Shown here: piece by piece, positions 43,080 to 51,557 of the stretch
Numbering within the stretch: the first letter of the stretch is position 1
Layout: every line of letters starts with the position of its first letter
Source of the DNA: Desulfobacula sp.
GTDB lineage: Bacteria > Desulfobacterota > Desulfobacteria > Desulfobacterales > Desulfobacteraceae
Length of the DNA: 64,000 nt
Direction of reading: 5' to 3'
NCBI GenBank assembly: GCA_023701135.1
Contig: JAMPXP010000023.1
Location: 17,377 to 81,376, forward strand
Made by a program: the position numbers and the translations under genes
Notes under the pieces: model-generated
The model's database searches: none
What the model was told of the DNA's origin: nothing
What the model saw: only the letters and a program-made list of their open reading frames with translations

Positions 43080-43778
43080 ATTCTCAGGTTTCTGAAGAGC
43101 ATATTATTCTGTTCAGCCTGCCTCCTTTTTATATCAACCTCTGGTTGCAGTTCCCTGGATGAATTTGACATTCGGAACCTGGCCAAAACCTCTATCGATG
43201 AAGTATCGGAAATCCATATGCAGCAGATCACTTCCCTGTTAAGGGATTTGACTGAAAAATTGTATAAAAAAAATCCATCTGAATTAAAAAAAAACAGCCA
43301 TCAGACCATCGAATCCCGTCTGAACCAGATTTTCCAATGTCCGCCAAATGAAAATTTAGCCGAGCTTGATCGTCGCAAAGGAACAGATGCCATTCTTCTT
43401 GGCTTTGAGCCGGGCTATAGGGGAGACCGGATTTTTGCCATGATGTATGGGTTATATACCATGATCCACGCCTCCTATAATTCCAAATGCGAGTTTTTTA
43501 TACCCGACACCTTGGATGCACAATCCCTTTATAACAGCGCTCGGAATATTGAAATCTTTGTCTGGCGGCTGAATACCCGTTTGAAAGAAGACGGGCGGCC
43601 CTTGATCTTTACCAACACCCTGGAAGGGGAAGTGAAAAATCTGAGCTATGAACGCATTTTCGGTAAACTCATCAGCCTTCAGGATACCATGGCGCTCATC
43701 GTGTCCAACAGGACCGGCAGGATCATCAAGGAGGTTGTCCTGTTTACGGGTATGGCCTTTCTGCCCATAGGCCTATAG
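43080..43778 (+). CDS. Hypothetical lipoprotein with probable ATT start
   Basis: A conventional reading from ATG 43218 gives 186 residues but loses the N-terminus. In the same frame, starting at ATT 43080, there is a complete lipoprotein signal: residues LRFLKSILF, a hydrophobic core and the lipobox TSGC with Cys23. A GGGGAGG Shine-Dalgarno lies four bases before ATT. No ATG, GTG or TTG is available in this frame upstream of the signal (a TAA occurs at 43059). The mature protein (about 210 residues) is unrecognised, helical, with GTDAILLGFEPGYRGDRIF near the middle. It overlaps the convergent M48 gene by six bases. Confidence 0.65.
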   Translation: MLRFLKSILFCSACLLFISTSGCSSLDEFDIRNLAKTSIDEVSEIHMQQITSLLRDLTEKLYKKNPSELKKNSHQTIESRLNQIFQCPPNENLAELDRRKGTDAILLGFEPGYRGDRIFAMMYGLYTMIHASYNSKCEFFIPDTLDAQSLYNSARNIEIFVWRLNTRLKEDGRPLIFTNTLEGEVKNLSYERIFGKLISLQDTMALIVSNRTGRIIKEVVLFTGMAFLPIGL

Positions 43779-45608
43779 GCTCCGATCCTGTATCATTACC
43801 TCAAACCGCTTCAACTGATCTTCATAATACTCTTTTTTTTCTTCTGACCGGGTCAGGGCTTCCCGGGCCGCAGCCAGGGCTGATTTTATGTCATTATTGG
43901 CCGCCAGGGCCTCTGCATAGGTGTCCAGAATATAGGCCTCCCTTTTCTGCTCCAGGGCTTTTTTGGCATATTCCAGAGCTTTTCCCCTGTTTCTGTATTT
44001 TTCTTCAGGGCAGGTGGAATAGAGCCAGGACAGATTATTAAGGGCATGGACGTTCACAGGATCAATCCTCAGGACGTTTTCATAGGCATCAATGGCCCGG
44101 TCATAGTTTTTCCGTCCGTAATAATAATCACCGACAAGGGTATAAAGATCTGAATTGGCCGGGTCTAGGGCCATGTGCTGAAAAAGAAGCTGCTCTGCGA
44201 TAAAATTGTCAAATCCTGTCTTTGCAGGCCCTGAACTGATGGAATACCCTGCTCCACAAAGAAATACAATCCCGATGACATAGGCTGAGATCATCTTTTT
44301 AATTTTTGAATGGTGGGCTGAGATCAAAGCCGGATTTCTTTCACAGTCCTCCAGAAATCTAATCCGCTCACCAATGCTGAAATGGTGCCAGTTGGGTTTA
44401 TCTACGGATTGCCGGGAATAGGATGCGATTTTATGGAAAGTCGAAATCAGGGAAGAAGCATCATGGGTAAACTCGTAGACATGAAGATCTGCCTGCCGTT
44501 CAAAATTTCTCATGAAAAAACCGAAAACAAACCGGAAATATAAAATAAAGATCCCGATCAAGGATAGGCTAATGAGGATGGCGTGGGCCGTGGTCTTTTC
44601 GATTCCGAACCATGAAAACCCTTTATATACTGGCTCTAAAAGGTATAATAACAGCATCACGGGTTCAAAAAAAACAAAATTGCAGACCATGAAGCCTGCA
44701 AAAAATAAAAGGTAAAATACCATGTGATATTTCTGAACATGGCCTATTTCGTGCAACATTACCGCATCGAGTTCCTCATCGGACAATATCCTCGTCAAAG
44801 ACGGCGTTACCAGAAGATACCGGAATCTGCCGACAAAGCCCATAACCCCTGCCGTCATCATGTTTCCGCCAAACAGGTCCCATTTTAGGATTTCGGCATA
44901 TTTCAGCCCGGCCTTTTTACAGACCGCTTCGATTCTGGATCGGGTATATCCCTGTTCCAGGGGCTTGCAATTCCAGATTTTCCGGATGAAAACAGGCCCG
45001 AAGACAGCAATGACCAGCAAAAAAAGAGAGATATACCCGATCTCTCCGGCCGGTGATGCCAAATAATTCTTTAGCGGTTTCCAGGGCAGAAGGCCCAGAA
45101 GGTCCGTGGCCAGAGACAGACAGAACCAGGGAAAAAGTGCGGGAAGAGAAAAGGAGACATTGGACAGGATATACTCCTTCTTGGATACAGTGCCTGCAAA
45201 ATACCTGTTTTGTAACGGATAAGCCGCGTTCCAGATCAGGATGAGATAGAAAAGATAGAGGCAGATGAAAAAAACGGCTTTAAATGTCGGCAGGAGTTCA
45301 AAGAATTTGATACCGGAAAACAGCAGCGTCAATTTAAATCCGTAGATATTAACGGCAAAAAGGATCAATGCCGACACAGACAGGCGGGTTATCCTGTTCT
45401 GGATCAGATGGTCAATATTCTCATGGGGGCTTATTGCCGCAAGTCTCTCAATCCGTTTAAAGGAGAGCCGGCAGACTCCGGCAAAGCCGAGGCTCGCCAA
45501 AACAGCGTTGAGAAACCCATTTCCATTTCCCGGATCAAGGTTTTGAAACAATTCCGAGGTACTGTAAACGACCAGGGCAATAAGAAAATACAATAAATTG
45601 GAAAACAT
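43773..45608 (-). CDS. M48-family membrane metalloprotease with C-terminal TPR repeats
   Basis: A 611-residue protein. Several transmembrane helices occupy the first 330 residues. The zinc motif HEIGH is in VMLHEIGHVQKYH, and a second acidic ligand lies downstream near RQADLHVYEF. The C-terminal 150 residues contain tetratricopeptide repeats (DLYTLVGDYYYGRKNYDRAI, AYENVLRIDPVNVHALNNL). HtpX/Ste24-like proteases act in membrane protein quality control; the TPR tail may recruit substrates. It starts directly after the Nudix gene on the same strand. Confidence 0.85.
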   Translation of the reverse strand: MFSNLLYFLIALVVYSTSELFQNLDPGNGNGFLNAVLASLGFAGVCRLSFKRIERLAAISPHENIDHLIQNRITRLSVSALILFAVNIYGFKLTLLFSGIKFFELLPTFKAVFFICLYLFYLILIWNAAYPLQNRYFAGTVSKKEYILSNVSFSLPALFPWFCLSLATDLLGLLPWKPLKNYLASPAGEIGYISLFLLVIAVFGPVFIRKIWNCKPLEQGYTRSRIEAVCKKAGLKYAEILKWDLFGGNMMTAGVMGFVGRFRYLLVTPSLTRILSDEELDAVMLHEIGHVQKYHMVFYLLFFAGFMVCNFVFFEPVMLLLYLLEPVYKGFSWFGIEKTTAHAILISLSLIGIFILYFRFVFGFFMRNFERQADLHVYEFTHDASSLISTFHKIASYSRQSVDKPNWHHFSIGERIRFLEDCERNPALISAHHSKIKKMISAYVIGIVFLCGAGYSISSGPAKTGFDNFIAEQLLFQHMALDPANSDLYTLVGDYYYGRKNYDRAIDAYENVLRIDPVNVHALNNLSWLYSTCPEEKYRNRGKALEYAKKALEQKREAYILDTYAEALAANNDIKSALAAAREALTRSEEKKEYYEDQLKRFEVMIQDRSL

Positions 45609-46184
45609 TTAAAGGGTTCCTCTAACAGCAAAGGAATTCAAAACAATCCAGGTTTTCACATCAAATTTTATCTGTTTGTTTCCGAGAATATCCAGGGCCA
45701 TGGACGGTGACACCATTAGAACTTCAATATCCTCTGAAGCTTCATTATAGCCAGTGGAGGGGGTTCCTTCACATTCTGCAAACATGAGGCATAAAGACTC
45801 ATCGGTCATTCCCGATGATGAAAAAACCGCCGGGCTTTGATCGATGATCCGGGTCATTGTCAAGCCGGTTTCTTCAAACAGCTCTCTTTTTCCGGCGTCT
45901 TCAACAGACTCGCCCTTGTCCACCAGCCCAGCCGGAAATCCATACTGATAATCGCCCAAGACAACCCTGAATTCTTTAATCAGCACCAGTTTTTTTTCCT
46001 TTTTATGATAGGGTATGATCACGACGGCATCGGCGATGCGGTCATCTTGTTCAGGGGGATTTGCCGGATTGGATCTTGAGGCGAAAATCCATTCCTTTTC
46101 CTGGTTGGCCCTGTCTTTGTATTGAACTGAGAATAGGTTAAGATGGTTATGGTCTGTTATTTTTTTGATGCTATTGATTTTCAT
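45609..46184 (-). CDS. Nudix hydrolase (ADP-ribose pyrophosphatase-like)
   Basis: A 191-residue Nudix protein. The box GLVDKGESVEDAGKRELF EETGL has the full catalytic glutamate set, and the preceding EFRVVLGDYQYGFPAG segment is typical of ADP-ribose/NDP-sugar hydrolases. It is transcribed with the M48-TPR protease downstream (stop adjacent to the next start). Substrate inferred from family only. Confidence 0.87.
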   Translation of the reverse strand: MKINSIKKITDHNHLNLFSVQYKDRANQEKEWIFASRSNPANPPEQDDRIADAVVIIPYHKKEKKLVLIKEFRVVLGDYQYGFPAGLVDKGESVEDAGKRELFEETGLTMTRIIDQSPAVFSSSGMTDESLCLMFAECEGTPSTGYNEASEDIEVLMVSPSMALDILGNKQIKFDVKTWIVLNSFAVRGTL

Positions 46185-46273
46185 TCCGGCTCCCTATCAA
46201 CAATACCCGCTTAAAGCCGAAATACTACTCAAAATTATGGTTTTTTACAATGAAAGAAAATCAGAAAAAGGAT

Positions 46274-46942
46274 TTATGCGGGGCTGATATTCATCAGATG
46301 ACGAAATACAAGCCAGAAATGGCAGGCGCTTCCCAAAAGAACAAAGATATGCCAGATTTCATGGAAGCCGAATATGCCGGGGAAGGGGTCCGGTTTTTTA
46401 AGGGAATAGATAATTGCGCCTACACTGTAAAAAAAACCGCCTGCGGCCAGCCAGAAAAAACCGGCGGGGGGCAGTGTATTGATCAGCGGATAGATGACTA
46501 TCATGCATAACCAGCCCATGGCCAGATAGATCAGGGTTGAAATCCATCGGGGGACATGCATGGCAAAAATTTTCAATCCCATACCGACAACGGCAATGCC
46601 CCAGACCGTCCCGAAAACACTCCATCCCCAGGGTCCCCGGAGCGGAATAAGACAGATGGGCGTGTATGAGCCCGCAATGACGGCAAAAATCATGATATGG
46701 TCAATCCGCCGGAAAATCAGAAGGGCTTTTTCCGATAATTTTAATCCATGGTAGAGGAAACTTGCCGTATACATCAGCACCAGGGATGTTCCGAAAATGG
46801 AAAAAGAAACCACATGCCAGGCATCGGCTTTGATGGCGGCAAAAACGACAAGAAGTGTCAGGCCTACAATAGAGGCAAGGGCTCCGGCCATATGGGAGAG
46901 GGCATTGACCGGCTCCCGGAATATTTTCACACAGGATATCAT
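46274..46942 (-). CDS. Hemolysin III / YqfA-family (PAQR-like) membrane protein
   Basis: A 222-residue protein with seven hydrophobic helices. The conserved EPVNALSHMAGAL at the N-terminus, SFLYHGLKLSEKA... FRRIDHIMIF in the middle and FGFHEIWHIFVLLGSACHF at the end are the family's histidine/aspartate motifs, related to PAQR receptors. The family influences membrane lipid homeostasis in some bacteria; haemolytic activity is not implied. Confidence 0.9.
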   Translation of the reverse strand: MISCVKIFREPVNALSHMAGALASIVGLTLLVVFAAIKADAWHVVSFSIFGTSLVLMYTASFLYHGLKLSEKALLIFRRIDHIMIFAVIAGSYTPICLIPLRGPWGWSVFGTVWGIAVVGMGLKIFAMHVPRWISTLIYLAMGWLCMIVIYPLINTLPPAGFFWLAAGGFFYSVGAIIYSLKKPDPFPGIFGFHEIWHIFVLLGSACHFWLVFRHLMNISPA

Positions 46943-47215
46943 AATTTTCTTTATACTGTTTGTCTCCTTTCATGCACAGCTTTGTTTGTCATCATTACAT
47001 TTCTTTTACCTGAACGGAAATTAGAAAATAATACCTATTCTGATAAACTTCTTGAAAAAAAATCATGATATGTTAATACCTTCTTTAGTTCAACTGTCAC
47101 ATATTTTTTTGTTGTGGGTTTTTAAATTCTTAAAGGATAGGTTGTTATTAGGGCGTTGGCCATACGGATATGGTCTTAATAAAACACTTTTATAATATCG
47201 TAGGGGGGAAATGAG

Positions 47216-48355
47216 ATGATTGAAAAAGTTAAAAAAAAGATTAATCAGGCAATGCTTTTAATTTTTGGGTTATCATTTTTATTGTTGACAAGTTGCGGTG
47301 ATTCTCAAAAAGAAACAGAACTTCAGAATAAGATAACCGATCTTCAGCAAAAGCTTACTACGCTTGAAAAGGAAAAAACGGCTCCTGCGCCCTCTGCAGA
47401 AAAAGGGAAAACACTTGAAAGTGTTATGACCAAAGGATTTATTCAGGTGGGTGTGAACGGCGAACTGTTCGGTTTTGGGAAACCGGATGATAAAGGGGTC
47501 TGGAGAGGCATAGATGTGGATTGCGCCAGGGCGCTTTCAGCGGCTGTTTTCGGTGATCCTGAAAAAATAAAATACACGACGCTGACCGCTAAAACCAGAT
47601 TTACCGCATTGCAGTCCGGAGAAATTGATGTCCTTTTCAGGAATGCCACCCAGACCTTGACCCGGGATACGGATCTCGGGCTTGATTTTGCCATGGTGAA
47701 TTATTATGACGGCCAGGGTTTCCTGGTTCCGAAAAAATTGGGGGTAAAAAGCGCCAAAGAGCTTGACGGAGCAACGGTATGCGTGCTTCCAGGCACGACC
47801 ACGGAATTGAATGTGGCCGATTTTTTCCGTTCAAACAAGATGACCATGAAACCGGTGGTCATTGAAAACAATGCCGAACTCAACCAGGCATTTTTTGCCG
47901 GCAGATGCGACTGTTTAACCTCCGATGCCTCCCAGCTTGCCGGAATCCGCTCCGTTGCCCCCAACCCAGGTGATTACATGGTTCTTCCGGAAATTATTTC
48001 CAAGGAACCCTTGGCCCCTGCAGTCAGACACGGCGACAACCAGTGGAAAGATATTGTGACCTATACCGTATATGCTTTGATTGAAGCAGAAGAACTGGGC
48101 ATTACTTCTCAAAATGTGGATGACATGCTGAAAAGCGATAACCCATCAATTCAACGGTTTTTAGGTGTCAGCCCCGGAAATGGAAAAGCCCTGGGCCTTG
48201 ATGAAAAATTCGCGTACAATATTGTCAAAACAGTAGGGAATTACGGTGAGATTTTTGAGAGAAACGTCGGAGTGAATACCCAGCTTGGTATTGCAAGAGG
48301 GCTCAATGCACTCTGGAAAAACGGCGGGCTCATGTATTCGCCCCCGTTTAAATAA
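47216..48355 (+). CDS. General amino-acid ABC transporter substrate-binding lipoprotein (AapJ-like)
   Basis: A 379-residue binding protein. The lipobox LTSC (Cys27) follows a hydrophobic signal, then a coiled-coil spacer (ELQNKITDLQQKLTTLEKE) before the periplasmic-binding fold. GFIQVGVNGELFGFGKPDD and CVLPGTTTELNVADFF match AapJ/BztA. GGGGGG lies about nine bases before ATG 47216, and a TATAAT at 47191-47196 is a probable -10 box. The unusual feature is lipid anchoring with a coiled coil, since Gram-negative AapJ proteins are normally soluble. Confidence 0.9.
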   Translation: MIEKVKKKINQAMLLIFGLSFLLLTSCGDSQKETELQNKITDLQQKLTTLEKEKTAPAPSAEKGKTLESVMTKGFIQVGVNGELFGFGKPDDKGVWRGIDVDCARALSAAVFGDPEKIKYTTLTAKTRFTALQSGEIDVLFRNATQTLTRDTDLGLDFAMVNYYDGQGFLVPKKLGVKSAKELDGATVCVLPGTTTELNVADFFRSNKMTMKPVVIENNAELNQAFFAGRCDCLTSDASQLAGIRSVAPNPGDYMVLPEIISKEPLAPAVRHGDNQWKDIVTYTVYALIEAEELGITSQNVDDMLKSDNPSIQRFLGVSPGNGKALGLDEKFAYNIVKTVGNYGEIFERNVGVNTQLGIARGLNALWKNGGLMYSPPFK

Positions 48356-48368
48356 AACAGATGGTGAC

Positions 48369-48392
48369 GCAGGGCGCCGTCAGGCGCCCTGC
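48369..48392 (+). other. Hairpin between binding-protein and permease genes
   Basis: Perfect 10-bp stem (48369-48378 with 48383-48392) and a four-base loop, in the 66-bp gap after aapJ. The following AGTTTCTTT is a poor U-tract. Such hairpins protect the 3' end of the binding-protein message or partly terminate, giving the binding protein more expression than the permeases. Confidence 0.65.
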
Positions 48393-48421
48393 AGTTTCTT
48401 TACCCAGATATCAAACGCATC

Positions 48422-49606
48422 ATGACGATCCCCATTCATCATAAAAATGCTAAATCCATATCCTTCTGGTATGACCCGGATAAACGATCCATACTCTATC
48501 AGATCGGGGCAGCCTGTTTATTTACCTTTGTTGCATGGTACCTGGTTTCCAATACCTTGACCAATCTGGAAAGGCAGTCCATAAGCACGGGATTTGGATT
48601 TTTGAACAAGGAGGCTGCCTTTGAAATCGGAGAATCCCTGATTCCCTATTCTGCTGTGGACAGATATGGAAAAGCCCTTCTTGTCGGGGTCTTAAATACC
48701 CTTTTGGTATCCTTTACCGGCATTGCCCTGACCGTCATTCTGGGAACCTTCATAGGAATCGCAAGGCTATCTAAAAACTGGCTGGTTAAAAAATTTGCGG
48801 CCGTCTATATTGAATTGTTTCAGGACATACCGGTCTTGCTGCAACTTTTTTTCTGGTATGCATTTTTCAATGAAATGCTGCCTTCTCCAAAGGACGCGGT
48901 CAATCCGATCAAGGGCGTATTCCTATGCAACCGGGGGTTGATTTTTGGAATTCCCCAATCCCATCCTGTCTATGGGTATATGGTCATTGCCTTCATCATT
49001 GCCGTGATTATTCTCGTTTTCCTGAAAAAATGGGCTAGGAAAAGACAGAATGCAACGGGCCGGATCTTTCCTTTTTTTAAAACCGCGGCGGCTTTGATTG
49101 TGGGCCTTCCCCTGGTATGCTGGCTCCTTGGCGGTGCGCCCATGGAGATGAATCTCCCTGAATTAAAAGGATTTAATTTCAAGGGAGGCGTGGGGGTCAG
49201 CCCTGAGTTTATGGCGCTTCTGCTGGGACTTGTTTTGTATACGGCGGCCTTTGTGGCCGAGGTTGTCAGGGCAGGCATTCAATCGGTCTCCAAAGGGCAG
49301 ACCGAGGCTGCCATGGCCATTGGCTTAAAACCCGGCCAGATTTTAAATCTGATCGTCCTTCCCCAGGCCTTAAGGGTTATTATTCCACCCTTAACGAGCC
49401 AGATGCTCAATTTAACAAAAAACAGCTCCCTTGCCGTTGCCATCGGGTATCCGGATTTTGTTTCTGTTGCCGGAACGGTTATCAACCAGACCGGTCAGGC
49501 AATAGAGGGGGTCTTGTTGATTATGCTGGTCTATCTGGTTTTCAGTTTATCCACTTCTGCGTTTATGAACTGGTATAATAAGAAAATGGCCATTATAGAA
49601 AGGTGA
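48422..49606 (+). CDS. Amino-acid ABC transporter permease (AapQ-like)
   Basis: A 394-residue permease of the HisM/AapQ type with about eight helices. The EAA-loop region is VRAGIQSVSKGQTEAAMAIG. GVLNTLLVSFTGIALTVILG marks the first conserved helix. It forms the channel with the next gene product, which overlaps its stop. Confidence 0.9.
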   Translation: MTIPIHHKNAKSISFWYDPDKRSILYQIGAACLFTFVAWYLVSNTLTNLERQSISTGFGFLNKEAAFEIGESLIPYSAVDRYGKALLVGVLNTLLVSFTGIALTVILGTFIGIARLSKNWLVKKFAAVYIELFQDIPVLLQLFFWYAFFNEMLPSPKDAVNPIKGVFLCNRGLIFGIPQSHPVYGYMVIAFIIAVIILVFLKKWARKRQNATGRIFPFFKTAAALIVGLPLVCWLLGGAPMEMNLPELKGFNFKGGVGVSPEFMALLLGLVLYTAAFVAEVVRAGIQSVSKGQTEAAMAIGLKPGQILNLIVLPQALRVIIPPLTSQMLNLTKNSSLAVAIGYPDFVSVAGTVINQTGQAIEGVLLIMLVYLVFSLSTSAFMNWYNKKMAIIER

Positions 49607-50721
49607 TGGTATTTCAATCAAACGGTATGGAATTGCAAACAACCCATAAAGATCCAATAACCGTCAAACCGCCGTTGGCCAGTGTGGGTGCCTTGGGCTG
49701 GATACGAAAAAATCTGTTCAGCAGTCCTTTGAATACCCTTTTAACCCTTTTTATTCTCAGTATGGTCTGGTTTTCCATTCTTCCGTTTTTAAAATGGGCA
49801 ATTATAGATAGTTCCTGGCTGCCCGGCGCCAACTGCAGGGAATCAAGCGGGGCCTGCTGGTCCATCATTTCAAGCAATTATAAAATGATCCTGTTCGGAT
49901 TTTATCCCCAGGATATTTTATGGCGGCCCATAACCGCCATCGCTCTGCTGATTGCCTTGCTATTCATCAGCCGAAACAGAAAATTCTGGAATGAATTTCT
50001 CGGATATGCCTGGGTCATTTCTTTGGTAATCATGGGAATATTGTTGAAAGGCGGCCTTTTCGGGCTTGAAACCGTTGACATTGAAAAATGGGGCGGCATC
50101 ATCCTGACCTTGCTTCTGTCGGTTTTCGGCCTCACCGCCGCCTATCCTTTAGGCGTTATTCTGGCCCTGGGTCGGCAGTCCAGGATGCCGATGATTAAGA
50201 GCTTTTGCATTTTTTACATTGAGTTCATCCGCGGGGTTCCCTTAATCAGCCTGCTCTTTATGTCTTCCGTGGTGTTTCCCCTGTTTCTACCCGAGGGATT
50301 TTCCTTTCATGCGGTTTTGAGGGCCCAGGTAGCCATTATCATGTTTACGGCAGCCTATATTGCAGAGGTGGTCCGGGGTGGGTTGCAGGGCATGAACAAG
50401 GGCCAGTATGAGGCGGCCGATTCCCTGGGCTTGAATTATGCCCAGACCATGAGACTGGTCATCCTGCCCCAGGCCTTAAAGATTGTTATTCCGCCGTCCG
50501 TCAGCGTTTTGATTTCCGCTTTTAAGGATACTTCCCTTGTCGTTATCATCGGGCTCTATGATCTGCTCAAAACAACAAAGGCGACTTTGTCTGAACCCAG
50601 ATGGATGGGGTTTTCAGCCGAAGCCTATATTTTCCTGGCCCTCGTTTATTTTATGTGCTGTTTTTTCATGTCCAGTTACAGCCGGAAACTGGAAAAAGAA
50701 CTGAACACGAGTCTGGAATAA
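49606..50721 (+). CDS. Amino-acid ABC transporter permease (AapM-like)
   Basis: A 371-residue permease. The conserved loop is VRGGLQGMNKGQYEAADSLG, the contact site for the ATPase, and FYIEFIRGVPLISLLFMSSV is a family signature. I chose ATG 49606; a GTG three bases earlier overlaps the stop of the partner permease. It pairs with AapQ to form the channel. Confidence 0.9.
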   Translation: MVFQSNGMELQTTHKDPITVKPPLASVGALGWIRKNLFSSPLNTLLTLFILSMVWFSILPFLKWAIIDSSWLPGANCRESSGACWSIISSNYKMILFGFYPQDILWRPITAIALLIALLFISRNRKFWNEFLGYAWVISLVIMGILLKGGLFGLETVDIEKWGGIILTLLLSVFGLTAAYPLGVILALGRQSRMPMIKSFCIFYIEFIRGVPLISLLFMSSVVFPLFLPEGFSFHAVLRAQVAIIMFTAAYIAEVVRGGLQGMNKGQYEAADSLGLNYAQTMRLVILPQALKIVIPPSVSVLISAFKDTSLVVIIGLYDLLKTTKATLSEPRWMGFSAEAYIFLALVYFMCCFFMSSYSRKLEKELNTSLE

Positions 50722-50754
50722 TGATTGTTAACACCATTGATAAAGTGATGATTT

Positions 50755-51528
50755 ATGAACACGGGCAAAACAAATTCCATTGATATTTCAAAAGAAGACA
50801 GCATCATCAAGATCGTTGATATGCATAAATGGTATGGGGATTTCCATGTATTAAAAAATATCAATCTTTCCGTCAAAAGAAAGGAGCGGATTGTGGTCTG
50901 CGGTCCCTCGGGGTCTGGGAAATCAACGCTGATCAGGTGTATCAACAGGCTTGAAGAACATCAGAAAGGCCGGATCATCGTGGATGGTATTGAACTGACC
51001 AAGGATCTTAAAAATATTGAAAAGGTCAGATCAGAGGTCGGGATGGTGTTTCAGCATTTCAATCTGTTTCCCCACCTGACCATCCTTGAAAACCTTACGC
51101 TGGGACCCATATGGGTAAGAAAAACACCCCGGAAAGAGGCTGAAGAAATTGCCATGGTTTATCTTAAAAAGGTTCAGATTGCCGAACAGGCCAAAAAATT
51201 TCCGGGACAATTATCCGGGGGCCAGCAGCAGAGGGTGGCCATTGCCCGCAGCCTTTGCATGAAACCCAATATCATGCTCTTTGATGAGGCAACCTCAGCC
51301 CTTGATCCTGAAATGGTCAAAGAGGTTCTGGATGTGATGATCAGCCTGGCCCAGGAAGGAATGACCATGATTGTCGTTACCCATGAAATGGGGTTTGCAA
51401 AAAGTGTGGCCCACAGGGTTCTGTTTATGGATGAAGGAGAGATTATTGAAGAAAATAATCCTGAAGATTTTTTCAACCATCCCCGGAATGACAGGACCAA
51501 AACCTTTCTCAGCCAGATTCTGTATTAA
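50755..51528 (+). CDS. Amino-acid ABC transporter ATP-binding protein (AapP/GlnQ-like)
   Basis: A 257-residue ATPase: Walker [10 protein letters not shown], signature [15 protein letters not shown], Walker [13 protein letters not shown], and an H-loop [11 protein letters not shown]. It completes the J-Q-M-P set, so the cluster encodes a full polar amino-acid importer. The next gene starts 29 bp downstream. Confidence 0.93.
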   Translation: MNTGKTNSIDISKEDSIIKIVDMHKWYGDFHVLKNINLSVKRKERIVVCGPSGSGKSTLIRCINRLEEHQKGRIIVDGIELTKDLKNIEKVRSEVGMVFQHFNLFPHLTILENLTLGPIWVRKTPRKEAEEIAMVYLKKVQIAEQAKKFPGQLSGGQQQRVAIARSLCMKPNIMLFDEATSALDPEMVKEVLDVMISLAQEGMTMIVVTHEMGFAKSVAHRVLFMDEGEIIEENNPEDFFNHPRNDRTKTFLSQILY

Positions 51529-51557
51529 ATCAAGATGTTTATTTTGTTTTTTAAATC

